Below, piece by piece: positions 8,950-18,644 of a stretch of 64,000 nt of DNA. Each line of letters begins with the position of its first letter. The stretch's first letter is position 1. The stretch comes from JAHEJN01 sp963787285 (lineage in GTDB: Bacteria; Actinomycetota; Acidimicrobiia; Acidimicrobiales; JAHEJN01), in NCBI GenBank assembly GCA_963787285.1, contig CAWBCM010000015.1:1-64000 (forward strand). The letters are read 5' to 3'. Position numbers and translations under genes: made by a program. The notes below the pieces were generated by a model, which was not told where the DNA came from, made no database searches, and saw only the letters and a list, made by a program, of their open reading frames with translations.

Positions 8950-9084
8950 CTATGCGCTCTCCATCTCGGGCGGGCGAGCGACGTTGTTCTTCCTGGCGAG
9001 TCGGTACACGACAACGAGCGCCGAGACCTCCGCCGCGACGATCACAACGTGAATCAAGACGCCTACGGAGATCCGCCCGGCCAT
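8950..9084 (-). CDS. Possible 44-residue single-helix membrane peptide
   Basis: ATG 9084 opens a short frame with a strong hydrophobic run ('GVLIHVVIVAAEVSALVVVY') followed by a basic end 'RLARKNN' and a stop at 8950. The codon pattern fits a membrane peptide, but there is no clear ribosome site and no recognisable family. It could also be the end of a decayed larger gene. Confidence 0.3.
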   Translation of the reverse strand: MAGRISVGVLIHVVIVAAEVSALVVVYRLARKNNVARPPEMESA

Positions 9085-9099
9085 GCCAGCGCTGTGCAG

Positions 9100-9205
9100 C
9101 GTGTACTAACGCTTGTGTCGGAGGGGCGACTTTAACCCCGAGTCCACGCGCCCCCTGGACCGGCGACCTCGTCGCTGCCTAGGCGTTTCGTCTGGTCAGA
9201 GGCTC
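9100..9205. repeat. tRNA-Leu 3'-end-like repeat, copy C
   Basis: The core TGTCGGAGGGG at 9116-9126 is followed by CGACTTTAACCCC, only one change from the antisense T-arm pattern GACTTGAACCCC, and then by CACGCGCCCC. The left flank GTGTACTAACG matches copy A. A tail near 9160-9205 resembles the segment at 2957-3004. Apart from this and the possible small peptide, 8792-9287 holds nothing I recognise. Confidence 0.6.
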
Positions 9206-9287
9206 ACGGCCGAGTTCCGGCACCCGCAGGCCTGCGGTGTCTACGCTGGAATCCGCGCCATCAGAAGCGCGCATCTCGGGGATGACC

Positions 9288-10298
9288 ATGCGCCGAAGTC
9301 ACGACAAGCCGGTGTGGGTGGGGCAGCCGTGGCGTGTCATGCTCCGCGACCTGGGGTTGGATGCCAGAATGGTGCTCGGCCGGGCGGGGCAGCCGTCAAG
9401 GTTGTTCGATGGGGACGGATCGTGGGTCTCGGTCGACGACTTGTACGATCTGCTTCGACGCGACCGAGGCCGAGGCGGGTGGCCCCGACGTGGCGGTTCG
9501 TGCCGGCGCGGTGTTGTCGGCCGAGTTGTTCGACCCTGCGTACTTCGCGGCGATCTGCTCACCGGACCTCACGACGGCCCTCACCCGGCTGGGCGAGCAC
9601 ATGCAGCTCGTCGGCCCGTTCCTCCTCGATGTTCGAGGTCGCCACGGCGGAGACGACCGCCAGGTACCGCTGCAAGCAGCGGCCCGACGTGGCGAGGGTG
9701 CTCGGGCTGTCGCAGCTCGCGTTCATGGTGGCGCTGGCTCGCCGGGCGACGCGGCACGAGATCGTGCCGAGACGCGTCACGGTGATCGGCTCGACCGACG
9801 ACCTGGGCGGGTGTGCCGAGTTCTTCGGCTGTGAGGTGCGTCGGCGGTGACGTCTTCGAGGTTTCGTTCGATGCGTTCGATGCGTCGCGGCCGTTTCTCA
9901 CCCGCAACGACGAGATGTGGGAGACGTTCCAGCCCGGTCTTCGGCGTCGGGCAGCCGAGGCCGGCGAGTACCGGTCGGTCCGCGACGAGGTGGAGGAAGC
10001 GTTGTTCGTGCTGTTGCCGAGCGGGCGCGCCGCGATGAGCGATGTGGCGAGCGAGCTCGGCATCGGCGGGCGAACGCTTCAGCGGCGTCTGGCGGCTGAG
10101 GGCACGAGCTGGCTCGATGTGCTCAATTCGACGCGGGAACGACTGGCCAGGCACTACTTCGAGTCGACGGAGCTGAACGCGACCGAGGTCAGCTTCCTGC
10201 TCGGGTTCGCGGATCCGAACTCGCTGTTCCGCGCCTTCCACCGCTGGACCGGCACGACTCCTGAGTCGTGGCGGGCCGAGGTGCGTTCCACCCGCTGA
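9288..10298 (+). CDS. AraC-family regulator with arabinose-binding-like N-domain (three +1 breaks)
   Basis: ATG 9288 aligns with the start of the intact paralogue at 18645-19652. Following the frame across extra bases near 9460, 9628 and 9838 gives a ~335-residue protein matching that paralogue almost end to end: 'VWVGQPWRVMLRDLGLD', 'SAELFDPAYFAAICSPDL', 'SQLAFMVALARRATRH', and a C-terminal helix-turn-helix pair 'MSDVASELGIGGRTLQRRL' and 'EVSFLLGFADPNSLFRAF'. All three breaks are net +1. The paralogue and the clean downstream DJ-1 start suggest the gene is functional and the breaks are errors. It lies just upstream of the DJ-1/SDR operon, which it probably activates. Confidence 0.75.
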
Positions 10299-10472
10299 CG
10301 GCGTCGGGCGCGACCGTGGGCGGACGTGCTCGAGCCGCCGCGCCACGGAAGTTGACGTGTCGAGCAAGCCGATTGGCGGGTTCGGCAAGTCCGGGCCCGT
10401 ACGTCGGCGACCAGACTTGTCGGAGACGGATCGGCCTTCGGCCGGTCACCCACGAGTCAGGAGTCACCAGCA

Positions 10473-11402
10473 ATGAATCCGATCAAGCGACTGTTCGGCA
10501 TGGCACCCACCCCCGACGAGACCGGTCGTGGCTACATCCCCTCCCCGCTCGGGCGGCTCCTCGGCGTTCCGAAGAAGAGCGACTTCGAGCCGCTCGACTT
10601 CGCCGGTCGAGCCCACGACGGCGACCACAGGATCCTCGTGCTGTGCACCGAGGAGCGCTACTTCGAGATGACGAACGGCAACCTGTTCTCGACCGGGCAG
10701 AACGCCCAGGAGACGGCCGTCCCGCTCATGCACCTCACCGCAGCGGGGTTCGACTTCGACGTCGTGACGCCGACGGGAGCGCCCGCAGTCATCGAGGAGT
10801 GGTCGGCGCCGAGCAAGGACGAGGCCGTGCTCGAGTTCCTCGCGAAGCACCGCGCCGCGTTCGACCAGCCGCTGTCGTTGCGGGATCTGATGTCCAGCGG
10901 TGCACTCAGCGATGATTCGCCGTACGTAGCGCTCTTTCTCCCCGGCGGCCACGGGGCGATGGTCGGGTTGCCCGAGGACCCGAACGTCGGTGCCTTGATC
11001 CGGTGGATCGAAGCATCCGACCGCTACCTGGTGGCGGTCTGCCACGGTCCGGCCGCAATGCTGGCCGCAGCCGTCGACCACGACGGCCCGCACCCCTACG
11101 CCGGCTACGAGATGGCGGCGTTCCCCGACAGGTTCGACCAGCGATCTCCCTCGACTCGGCTACCTGCCCGGCGACCTGCCGTGGCTGCAGTGCGAGAAGC
11201 TGGAGGCACAAGGCATCCGGATCGTCAACGACAAGCTGGACGGCACGACGCACGTCGACCGGAAGCTCTACTCGGGCGACAGCCCGAAGGCCTGCGATCA
11301 ACTCGGCAAGCTCATCGCCGAGGCACTCCTCGACCGACGCCGCCACCAACCGCCCGCCACGCGACCGCCAGCAACGACGGCGCCCGCGGAGGTGCCCGGT
11401 GA
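10473..11402 (+). CDS. DJ-1/PfpI superfamily protein (Hsp31/glyoxalase III-like)
   Basis: Starting from ATG 10473, ribosome site AGGAG region, the protein has an Hsp31-like N-terminus, the conserved glutamate in 'VLCTEERYFEMTNG', and the nucleophile elbow 'VAVCHGPAAML' with the catalytic cysteine. The frame breaks by +1 near 11150; the restored frame gives 'LGYLPGDLPWLQCEKL' and 'IRIVNDKLDGTTHVDRKL', the typical Hsp31 C-terminal half. The nominal open frame nevertheless reaches a TGA at 11400-11402 that overlaps the next GTG by four bases. Family role: glutathione-independent methylglyoxal detoxification or holding chaperone. Exact C-terminus uncertain. Confidence 0.75.
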   Translation: MNPIKRLFGMAPTPDETGRGYIPSPLGRLLGVPKKSDFEPLDFAGRAHDGDHRILVLCTEERYFEMTNGNLFSTGQNAQETAVPLMHLTAAGFDFDVVTPTGAPAVIEEWSAPSKDEAVLEFLAKHRAAFDQPLSLRDLMSSGALSDDSPYVALFLPGGHGAMVGLPEDPNVGALIRWIEASDRYLVAVCHGPAAMLAAAVDHDGPHPYAGYEMAAFPDRFDQRSPSTRLPARRPAVAAVREAGGTRHPDRQRQAGRHDARRPEALLGRQPEGLRSTRQAHRRGTPRPTPPPTARHATASNDGARGGAR

Positions 11403-12221
11403 GCCAGACGATTCTCATCACCGGTGCGAGTTCCGGCATCGGCAAGGCCACTGCCACCCTGTTCGCCGATCGCGGATGGAACGTCGTCGCAACCATGCGC
11501 AACATCGACGACGGCGTCGAACTGCGCCGGCCGAGACAACGTGCTCGTGACGGCGCTTGACCTGCTCGACAGCGAGTCAATCACCGAAGCAGTAGCCAAC
11601 GGCATCGAGCGCTTCGGCGCCATCGACGTCCTGCTCAACAACGCCGGCTACGGCGCCTACGGCCCGCTCGAAGCCACGCCGATGTCGGTACTTCGCCGCC
11701 AGTTCGACGTCAACGTCTTCGGTCTCGTCGAGACCGTCAAAGCCGTGCTGCCGTCGATGCGAGCGCAGCGCAGCGGAGTCATCATCAACATCTCCTCGGT
11801 CGGTGGTCGCATGACCTTCCCGCTCGGCAGCCTCTACCACGGCTCGAAATGGGCCGTCGAAGGCCTGTCCGAGGCGCTCCACTTCGAACTGGCCACGCTC
11901 GGCATCCGGGTCAAGCTGATCGAACCCGGTGGCGTGAACACCGACTTCGGCGGACGATCGTTCGTGTTCACCCACGACCCCGAGTTCCCCGACTACCAAC
12001 CCCTCGTCGACATGGCCGCCGCCGCACTGCAGGAGGAGGCCTCCGACGACAACCAGGAACCGCACGAGGTCGCCGAGGTGATCTTCGACGCGGCGACCGA
12101 CGGCACCGATCAGATCCGCTACATCTCCGGCGAAGCCGCAGCACAGCTCCTCGCGAACCGCTACTCGGCCGAGCAAGACGAGCAGTTCGTCGCCGGCATG
12201 CGAGCCCAGTTCGGGCTCTGA
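11399..12221 (+). CDS. Classical short-chain dehydrogenase/reductase (one +1 break)
   Basis: GTG 11399 starts 'SQTILITGASSGIGKATATL' (TGxxxGIG cofactor motif). An extra C near 11530 shifts the frame, after which the protein is clean: 'VLLNNAGYGAYGPL' (NNAG), catalytic serine in 'INISSVGGRM', Y-x-x-x-K in 'LYHGSKWAVEGL', and a C-terminal 'GIRVKLIEPGGVNTDF'. The restored length is about 273 residues, standard for the family. It is coupled to the DJ-1 gene by a GTGA overlap. A decayed relative of its C-terminus is found at 16828-17124. Substrate unknown; a carbonyl-stress role is inferred from the DJ-1 partner. Confidence 0.8.
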
Positions 12222-12682
12222 CCGGAGTAAGCGAGAGAGGGATACACGGCACGCAGCGGGGACATCGTCGCTCCCAGCGCTGAGGGTCACCTCAGGAGCA
12301 AAGAGGCGTCCCGACGTGAATTGCTCGAGCTAAGCGCTCCCGGTCCAAGGACCGGTGCCCCTAATAGTCGAACGCGTGTTCGTGTCGGAGGGGCGTCTTG
12401 CACCCTAACTCCAAACACTGAATCCGGCTGGATCAGCCTTGATCGAGCGGCTTGACGCCGGTGCATCCCTCCCTGCTCAGACACCCCGGCCAAGTTTCCG
12501 GCACCCACGGGTGGCGATGGTCCGCCCGGAACCACACGGTCCCCCGGCCGGACCCACCCGACGCCGGACCGACGACGCTGCGAGAGATCCGACCGGTGAG
12601 GACACGACCGTCCAACGGGCCAGCGCAACACGCTGTCGCCAGCGAGTCGCCGAACCGTACGTTCGTCCGGCGTCTCGCTGGC
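12222..12682. other. Intergenic stretch, repeat only
   Basis: About 460 bases between two convergent operons. It contains the tRNA-like repeat at 12368-12410. I see no supported gene; frames in the remainder lack starts and family resemblance. Confidence 0.6.
12368..12410. repeat. tRNA-Leu 3'-end-like repeat, copy D, with intact palindrome
   Basis: TCGAACGCGTGTTCG (12368-12382) directly precedes the core TGTCGGAGGGG (12383-12393), the same layout as TCGAACACCTGTTCG plus core at 19876-19901. The two copies differ only in the two outer bases of the four-base spacer. After the core the T-arm-like part is CGTCTTGCACCC. This is the closest of the four copies to the flank of the functional tRNA gene. 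Confidence 0.7.
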
Positions 12683-15018
12683 TCAGTCAGCCACCACGGG
12701 CACGATCTCGAAGGTGTCGACCGGGGGGTCGGGGTGGTCGAGGTGTGCGTTGAGGACGAAGAAGTTGCCGTCCCGGTCGGTCACGCTCGTCGGGAACGTC
12801 ACCCACGTCGAATCGGTCGACCTCCGACGCCGTCGACCAGCCGTCGGTCGACTCGAAGAGGTGGACCGACCCCGAGGTTCGACACCACGGCGAGCATCGA
12901 ACCGTCGTCGCTCAGGTGCAGACCGTCGATCCGTCATGCCGTCGACACCGGTCGGGATCACCGTCGGCCTGGCTCGGGTCGGACAGCGGCACTCGGAAGA
13001 GCTGCCCGGTCGGGGCAGTGACCGACGATGAGGGCGCCGTCGACGTGGACGATGCCGTTGAGTCCGGACGCGGTGGGGCCCGTTCGGTCGGGCTCGAAGG
13101 CGTCGTTCTCGGCGAACACCGACGGGGTGTAGGAGGAGTCGACGGCGTAGATCACGCCGGCACCGGTGTCGGTCACGTAGATGGTCCCGTCGTCGTCGAC
13201 GGCGATGCCGTTGGCGAAGCGTCGGTCGTCGGGCTGGACCGACGCGAAGTCGACGAGTTCCAGCTGCTCGCCGGAGGTCAGGTCGTGGACCGAGAGTTGC
13301 GCCGTGCCCAACGGGGAAGCCGGTCACCGCGACGAGCAGTCGGTTCCGGCCACGTCGGCCTCGACGCCGGTGAGGTTGGAGCCCGGAGCTCGCGGCCACC
13401 TCGGTGATCGAACCGTCGCCGTCGACGGCGAGCGAGCTGGCCTCCGAGCAGTGAGCCGATGATGAAGCGGTCACCGACCGGGTCGTAGGTGAGGCCCTCC
13501 GGGTAGAGGCCGGGAGACGGTGATCACGATCTCCCCGTCGGCGGCCAACGTCGCCGAGGCGTTGACCGACGAGTCGACGTTGCTGACCCGCATCGGGTCG
13601 TCGAGCGCGATGATCACCGGCTCGAGATCGGGCGGGCTGGGCGCGGTGTAGCGAACGTCGGGGAACGGTTCGGGGCCGGGACCGCCGGGGTTGTACAGCG
13701 GCAGGTAGTCGCCCTCGGCCGGCACTTCGACGTGCGTGATCGAGCGGGCAGCGGCTTCGTCGCCGGCGAGAATGATGTCGATCTGGTTGTCGACGTCCTC
13801 GGCGTAGCAGAAGTCGTACGCGACGGGTCCTCCCTCGGGCCGGCCCAGGTCGGCCAGTCCGAGCACGCGCAGCGTGCCGCCCGCGACCTCGTAGTCGACG
13901 CCGACTTCAGTGAGGAGCACCGTCGACCCGTCGGCCGCCGTGGCGTGGACGACGAAGTGGTCCTCGTAGGCGTCGGGGGTGAGCCCGGTGATGCCGGTCG
14001 GGGTGTAGCCGCCCGAGGTCAGCATCCGGAGCCGGTAGTCACCGCCGCCGTAGAGGGCGAACTCGTCGTTCGGGATCAGCGGCTGGTCGAGGACCTGGAC
14101 GCCGCCCTCGCCGACGGCCTCGTCGCCGACCGCGTTCAGCTTGGCGCCCACGAGTGTCGGGCCGGTGTCGTAGGGGCTCCCGCCCCCGTCCCAGGTGAGC
14201 CCGACACCGCTCTGCTCGCCGTCGGGTCCGAGAAAGGTGAGGGGCGTACCGTCGTCGACGATCTCGAGTCGCTCCACGTAGAGCGCCTCCTCACCCTCGA
14301 GCCGGTTCCCGAAATCACCGAACGCCACGATCGTGTTCCGCTCGTTGAGTTCGTAGTTCGGGACCATGCCGACCGAGTTCGGCACGACCTGGTCACCGTT
14401 GTTCACGGTGAACAGGAAGTCCTCGGGGTGCACCGTGGAGGTCAACACGGGCCACGTGAACACGATCGGGAGGCCGTCGTCGTAGTCGGGAGTGTCGTCG
14501 GCGACGCCGCGGAAGAAATTCTCGACCGTGGTGGCGGTCGCCCCACTGATGATCGGATCGTCGGAACAGTCGGGCTGGAAGTACGAACCGCCGCCGGCCA
14601 GGATCGTGTCGAACTCCTCGTCGGGCCAGCCGATCACACCGTCGAAGCCCATGTTGGCCGAAAGGATCCGGAGTTCGTCGTCCCAGATGTCGGCCCCGAG
14701 GATCCGATCGTCGTAGATCCCCGGAACGGTGTCGGGATCCGCCGAGTCGGCCGGCGATGCAGCCGGGTCGTCGTCGGCGCCGCTGTCGTCGTCGGTCTCG
14801 ACGGCGTCGTCGGCCTCATGCTCGTCGCCGGGGTCGATGTCGACGTCGGTCTCGGCCTGCGGTTCGCCGGCCATCGTGCTCGGCTCGGTGTCGGACGAGT
14901 CGGACGAGCACGCCGCCAGCAGCATCGCGACGGCCAGTCCGATCGCCGGCGCCTTCGTCCGGCGACGGAGCGGTCTGGTGGCAGGGTCGGTGATGGTGAG
15001 TCGGTCGATGATGCTCAT
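12683..15018 (-). CDS. Lipoprotein with C-terminal SMP-30/NHL-type beta-propeller (frame-broken in the propeller)
   Basis: ATG 15018 gives a basic N-terminus and lipobox 'AVAMLLAACSS'. Then comes an acidic, low-complexity linker rich in D/E ('DDAVETDDDSGADDDPA'), a ~350-residue extracellular region of unknown family ('GIYDDRILGADIWDDELRIL', 'VVPNSVGMVPNYELNERN'), and from about 13560 downward propeller-like blades ('LYPEGLTYDPVGDRFIIG', 'FANGIAVDDDGTIYVTDTG', 'LNGIVHVDGALIVGH'). Breaks occur near 13510, 13440, 13390, 13310 and 13010. It ends near 12683. An alternative ATG at 15051 overlaps the esterase stop (ATGA). Likely membrane-anchored outside the cell. Substrate unknown; SMP-30 relatives are lactonases or sugar-binding propellers. 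Confidence 0.6.
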
Positions 15019-15047
15019 GGTGTTGCTCTCTCGTCGTGCTCGGGCGC

Positions 15048-16179
15048 TCATGCGGTCCGGGTGTGCTGTTCGAAGAACGCCCAGGCGTCGGCGGTGGCGT
15101 CGATGTCGAAGGTGGAGTAGCCCTGCAGCGCGGTCAGCTGCTCGACCACTGGCGAGTCCGGCTCGGTGAGCGGTGAGCTCGGCCAGGCGTGACCACCACC
15201 GACGACCTCGTGGAACACGAGCGGCACGTCGCCGTCGCAGCCGGTGTACGTGGTGGTGACGACGTCGGTCGACGTCTGGACCCGCTCGCCGTCGGGGTCA
15301 CACCCCATCACCGCCGCGAACTGGGCGAACTGGTCGGGGATGGGCGTGGAGAACAGCACCTGGACGAACGCTTCGCCTTCGAAGCTGCTGCCGGAGAGGT
15401 CGCCGTCGAACGGGACGGTCGGGTCGTCGGTGCCGTGGATGGCCATGAACGGCACCGGCTCGGCCGGGTCGCACGACGCCGGGAAGTAGATCGCGGCGAC
15501 CGACACGGCGGCGGCGAGACGGTCGGACATCTCGCACACGAGCTGGCTGGTGAACACGCCCGCCGCCCGACATCCCGGTCGCGTACACCCGGGTCTCGTC
15601 GACGCAGTAGTCCTCGATCATCAGATCGAGGAGTTCGTTCGTGAACGCGACGTCGTCCTTGGCCGGGTCGTCGGTGGCGACCGTCTCCCACGCGTTGCGA
15701 CCCTGCTGGTCGGTGCTCGACGGGACGGCGGTCGGATGGACGACGATGAAGCCCTCCTCCTCGGCCAGCTCCTCGTAGCCGGTGAAGGTGGCCTGCTGGT
15801 CGCCGGTGGAGCCGAAGCCGTGGAAGTTCATGACGAGCGGGAGCTCGGAGCTGCCGTCGTAGGTCGTCGGGACGTAGACCCGCACGTCGTGCTCGGCCCC
15901 ACCGGCGTCGAGCACGAACTCGGTCACCCCGGTCGGCACCGACGCGCAGTCGACGCCGACCCCGGTGTCATCAGCCGTCGGCGCGACGGTCGTCGTCGGA
16001 GCCTCGGTCGACGGCGCGCCGGTCGAGGACGGGGAATCCGTCGTGACCGTCGTGTCGGAGCCGGTGACAGCGTCGTCGCCCTCGCTGCAGGCCGAGACGA
16101 GCACGGCGCCCGCGAGCAGTCGCGCGCCGGCGAGTCGACGACGCGGGCGCCGGGGTCGGATGGTGGTGAGGGGGGTCAT
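15048..16179 (-). CDS. Secreted lipoprotein esterase, PHB-depolymerase/LpqC-like (one +1 break)
   Basis: ATG 16179 gives a signal peptide with lipobox 'LLAGAVLVSACSEG' and a Thr/Ser/Pro-rich linker ('TTVTTDSPSSTGAPSTEAP'). Then follows an alpha/beta-hydrolase: oxyanion region 'PLVMNFHGFGSTGDQQ', nucleophile 'YATGMSGGG', acid 'IHGTDDPTVPFDG', and histidine 'VGGGHAWPSSPL'. One extra C near 15556, just after the nucleophile, breaks the frame. Restored length is about 376 residues. Family knowledge: esterases of this group cleave polyhydroxybutyrate, acetylxylan or feruloyl esters outside the cell. Coupled by ATGA overlaps to the TetR gene upstream and to an alternative start of the lipoprotein downstream. 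Confidence 0.8.
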
Positions 16180-16817
16180 GAGATATCTCCTTCAGGGGGT
16201 GAGCCGGTCCCGGCGATCACGGCAGTGATCGCCGAGATCCAGGCCCGACGGATCTGGGCCGGCGTGCGGCCGTGGCTGTGGCTCGACTGGTGCCAGGACT
16301 CGATCGACGTGAGCGCGGCGATCGTCGTGACGACGTCGTCGCGACCGGCCTCGCCCAGGGGTTCGAGGTCGAGGCGGAAGTACGACCGGACCTGATCGGC
16401 AAGCAGGTTCCGACTCGTGTCGATCAGGGCAGCCACATCGTCGCTGCCGGCGGCGTGGCGGCGTTGCAGGAGCGCGAGCGGATGAAGCGTCTCGTGGAGT
16501 CGAAGGCGGGAGTCGACGAAGGCGGCGACTCGATGCTCCGTCGACGAGGGCGAGGGTTCACCGAGCTCGAAGAGATCGAGGAAGCGCTCCAGGACCCGAC
16601 CCATCGCCTCGATTCGCAGCTCGTCGAGCGTCTCGAAGTAGCGGAACACCGAAGCCCGGGAGACACCGGCGCGTTCGGCGACTGTCGCCGGGTCCGGCGA
16701 CGGGTCACCCTCGAGCACGAGGTCGAGGAACGCGTCGATCACCTGGAGCCGCCGCCGCACGAAATCGGAGCGGCGCGGGACATCGTCCACGTTCGGGGTC
16801 AGGTCGGATTCGGTCAC
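16176..16817 (-). CDS. TetR/AcrR-family regulator
   Basis: GTG 16817 was chosen because the helix-turn-helix then sits at the usual place (about residues 15-60): 'VRRRLQVIDAFLDLVLEG', 'ATVAERAGVSRASVFRYF'. The clean 213-residue protein ends 'GTGSPPEGDIS' with an ATGA overlap on the esterase start. The C-terminal ligand domain has no known motif. As first gene of a three-gene coupled operon with the esterase and propeller lipoprotein, it most likely controls their expression in response to the substrate or product. In-frame codons upstream of 16817 continue into a decayed SDR remnant and look non-coding. Confidence 0.85.
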   Translation of the reverse strand: MTESDLTPNVDDVPRRSDFVRRRLQVIDAFLDLVLEGDPSPDPATVAERAGVSRASVFRYFETLDELRIEAMGRVLERFLDLFELGEPSPSSTEHRVAAFVDSRLRLHETLHPLALLQRRHAAGSDDVAALIDTSRNLLADQVRSYFRLDLEPLGEAGRDDVVTTIAALTSIESWHQSSHSHGRTPAQIRRAWISAITAVIAGTGSPPEGDIS

Positions 16818-16827
16818 ACAACTGAGA

Positions 16828-17124
16828 CTACAAGTCGCAGATAAGAGCCAGGTTAGGACTCGGTGCGCGCTCGGAGAGCTGCCGCAGAGGTCCAACGCCG
16901 ACAAATCGTCTCGTGTTCGGGTCTCGATCGACTCGGAGGCCGAGCTGGGCGCGCATGGCGGCGACGAACCGCTCGTCCTGTTCGGCCGAGTAGCGGTTCG
17001 CCAACAGCTCCCGATCGTCGACACCCGAGACCTATCGCAGCCGCGCGGTGCCATCAGTCGCCTCCTTGAAAACGTTGGCGTCGAGCTGCGTCTTCACCGG
17101 CGTGGCCTCGAGCAGCCTGACGGA
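16828..17124 (-). pseudogene. SDR remnant with internal deletion
   Basis: Leftward, a frame ending at 16828 reads 'ELLANRYSAEQDERFVAAM' followed by 'RAQLGL', nearly the same as the C-terminus of the SDR at 11399-12221 ('QLLANRYSAEQDEQFVAGM'). Just upstream, 'LLEATPVKTQLDANVF' matches that protein's 'PLEATPMSVLRRQFDVNVF', and then 'EATDGTARLR' matches its 'AATDGTDQIR'. The roughly 120 residues in between, including the catalytic S-Y-K, are missing, and a stop interrupts the join. It is a deletion remnant of a paralogous dehydrogenase located beside the second DJ-1 module. Confidence 0.65.
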
Positions 17125-17763
17125 TCAGGGCCGCGACGGGAAGACGGGGTCTTCGGTACGGGTTCGCTTGAGTTCCCAGAACCCGTCGTGGATCGCAAAC
17201 GTGACCATGGCGTCCCAGAGCTCGACACCGTCGGCACCCTGGGGCATGCGGCTCAGGATCGGCCCGAACACACCCTTGGGACCAGCGGGCGTGTCGAAGG
17301 CGATGATCGGCGTGCCAACGTCGTGACCGACGAGGTCGAGCCCGATCTCCATCCTTGTCCGGATGGTCTCGTCCCAAGACTCGTCGTCGTACGCCTCGGC
17401 GTACTTCCACGGGAGACCTGCAGCTTCCAGGAACGGTTCTGCACCAGCGCTGAGCACCTTCGCCGCATCGACCGTGCCGGCGGCCCGGTCGTGGTGGAGT
17501 ACGGCGCCGTACTGCCAGTACAGGAGTCGTGCCGCATCGTCCCCCTCCCCGTCCTTCACGGCCTGCATGACGCGAAGGAGGCGATGCGTGAACTGATTCG
17601 CAACGTAGTACTCGCTGTCCTCCGCCGGCTCATTCTTGAACAGGAGGCTGATCGGTTCCCAGCTGATCGTGAGATCGCGACCCGGAGTGACGACGTCGAC
17701 CGCCCAACGCGCCGTCATCCAGCACCACGGGCAGGCGGGGTCGACCCAGAACGAGACATTCAT
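17125..17763 (-). CDS. DsbA-like thioredoxin-fold reductase, Rv2466c/mycoredoxin type
   Basis: Starting from ATG 17763 the protein begins 'NVSFWVDPACPWCWMTARW', a thioredoxin fold with active-site CPWC, followed by 'ISWEPISLLFKNEP'. A cis-Pro loop occurs in 'GTPIIAFDTPAGPKGVFGP'. The length of 212 residues is standard for the Rv2466c group, which in mycobacteria is a mycothiol-dependent reductase of the cytoplasm. Its start overlaps the stop of the DJ-1 gene (TGATG), so the two are translationally coupled under the AraC regulator at 18645. A redox-repair role is inferred. Confidence 0.8.
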   Translation of the reverse strand: MNVSFWVDPACPWCWMTARWAVDVVTPGRDLTISWEPISLLFKNEPAEDSEYYVANQFTHRLLRVMQAVKDGEGDDAARLLYWQYGAVLHHDRAAGTVDAAKVLSAGAEPFLEAAGLPWKYAEAYDDESWDETIRTRMEIGLDLVGHDVGTPIIAFDTPAGPKGVFGPILSRMPQGADGVELWDAMVTFAIHDGFWELKRTRTEDPVFPSRP

Positions 17764-18527
17764 CACTCGACCTCCGAGAGGGCTTCGATGACCAGCTGCG
17801 AGAAGAGGGCGGAGCTGTGCTGCTGCTGGGCGGTGACCAGGCGACCGTCCCTGATCGCGAACGGCTCGAGCGGCCCAGCCGACTCGAAGGTGGTGTTCGG
17901 GTTCTTCCGAGCCTCGGTCTCGATCGTGTACTCGTTGACCGTCATCCCGGCAGCCTCGTTCATCATGACTTCCTCGCTGTCGGGGTAGCCGGTCCAGGTC
18001 TTGCCGTCGGCCAACAGCGTGCCGTCGCTCAACGTGATCCAGAGCATCAGGCACGTTCCGTGGCAGACGAGGCCGACGATCTTGCCCTGCTCGTAGAAGT
18101 CGGCGATGAGGCGGTGGAGCTGTTCATCGTCCTTGAAGGTCACCAGCGGGCCGCCGCCACCGGCGACGCAGACGGCGTCGTAGGCGGCCACGTCGACGTC
18201 GTCGATCGACTTGGTGTCGGCCATCAGTGCGCCGAACGTCTTGTGGTGACTGAACCCGATGGTGATCAGGTCGTTCGGGTAGGCGGTCGCCGGGTTCTCC
18301 GGGTCCGAGAACCCGTCGAACTCGACCTTGCCACCCCTGGGAGATCGAAGCTCCACCTCGTAGCCGGCGTGGACGAAGTCGAAGAAGGGCCGGGTCAGCT
18401 CCTCGGCGAAGAACCCGACCGGGAAGCCCTTGAGCTCGGCAGGATTGGAGACCACGAAGAGGATCCGCCTGGCCGGTCCGCCGTGCGCAGCGTGACGTCG
18501 GATCACCGGGGTCTGGTCGGTTGTCAT
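17763..18527 (-). CDS. DJ-1/PfpI superfamily protein
   Basis: ATG 18527 was chosen because the conserved domain starts soon after ('GPARRILFVVSNPAEL'). A longer in-frame start at 18563 is possible. The protein has the glutamine-amidotransferase-like fold: 'DVAAYDAVCVAGGGGPLVTF', the nucleophile 'GLVCHGTCLML' with catalytic cysteine, and a C-terminal 'RDGRLVTAQQQHSSALF'. It is 254 residues, intact. The family includes glyoxalases, chaperones and amidases; the exact activity cannot be read off. Coupled to the Rv2466c-like gene and preceded by an AraC gene on the same strand, mirroring the module at 9288-12221. Confidence 0.8.
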   Translation of the reverse strand: MTTDQTPVIRRHAAHGGPARRILFVVSNPAELKGFPVGFFAEELTRPFFDFVHAGYEVELRSPRGGKVEFDGFSDPENPATAYPNDLITIGFSHHKTFGALMADTKSIDDVDVAAYDAVCVAGGGGPLVTFKDDEQLHRLIADFYEQGKIVGLVCHGTCLMLWITLSDGTLLADGKTWTGYPDSEEVMMNEAAGMTVNEYTIETEARKNPNTTFESAGPLEPFAIRDGRLVTAQQQHSSALFSQLVIEALSEVE

Positions 18528-18644
18528 GCGGTCAAGTGTGGGTATCCACAGGCGAAGTGACACTCGCCGAATGCGTCAACCCGCTCGCCGGATACGTCAA
18601 CCTGAGACGGGATCATGCAGCCACTTCTTCAGCGGAAGGCCTGG

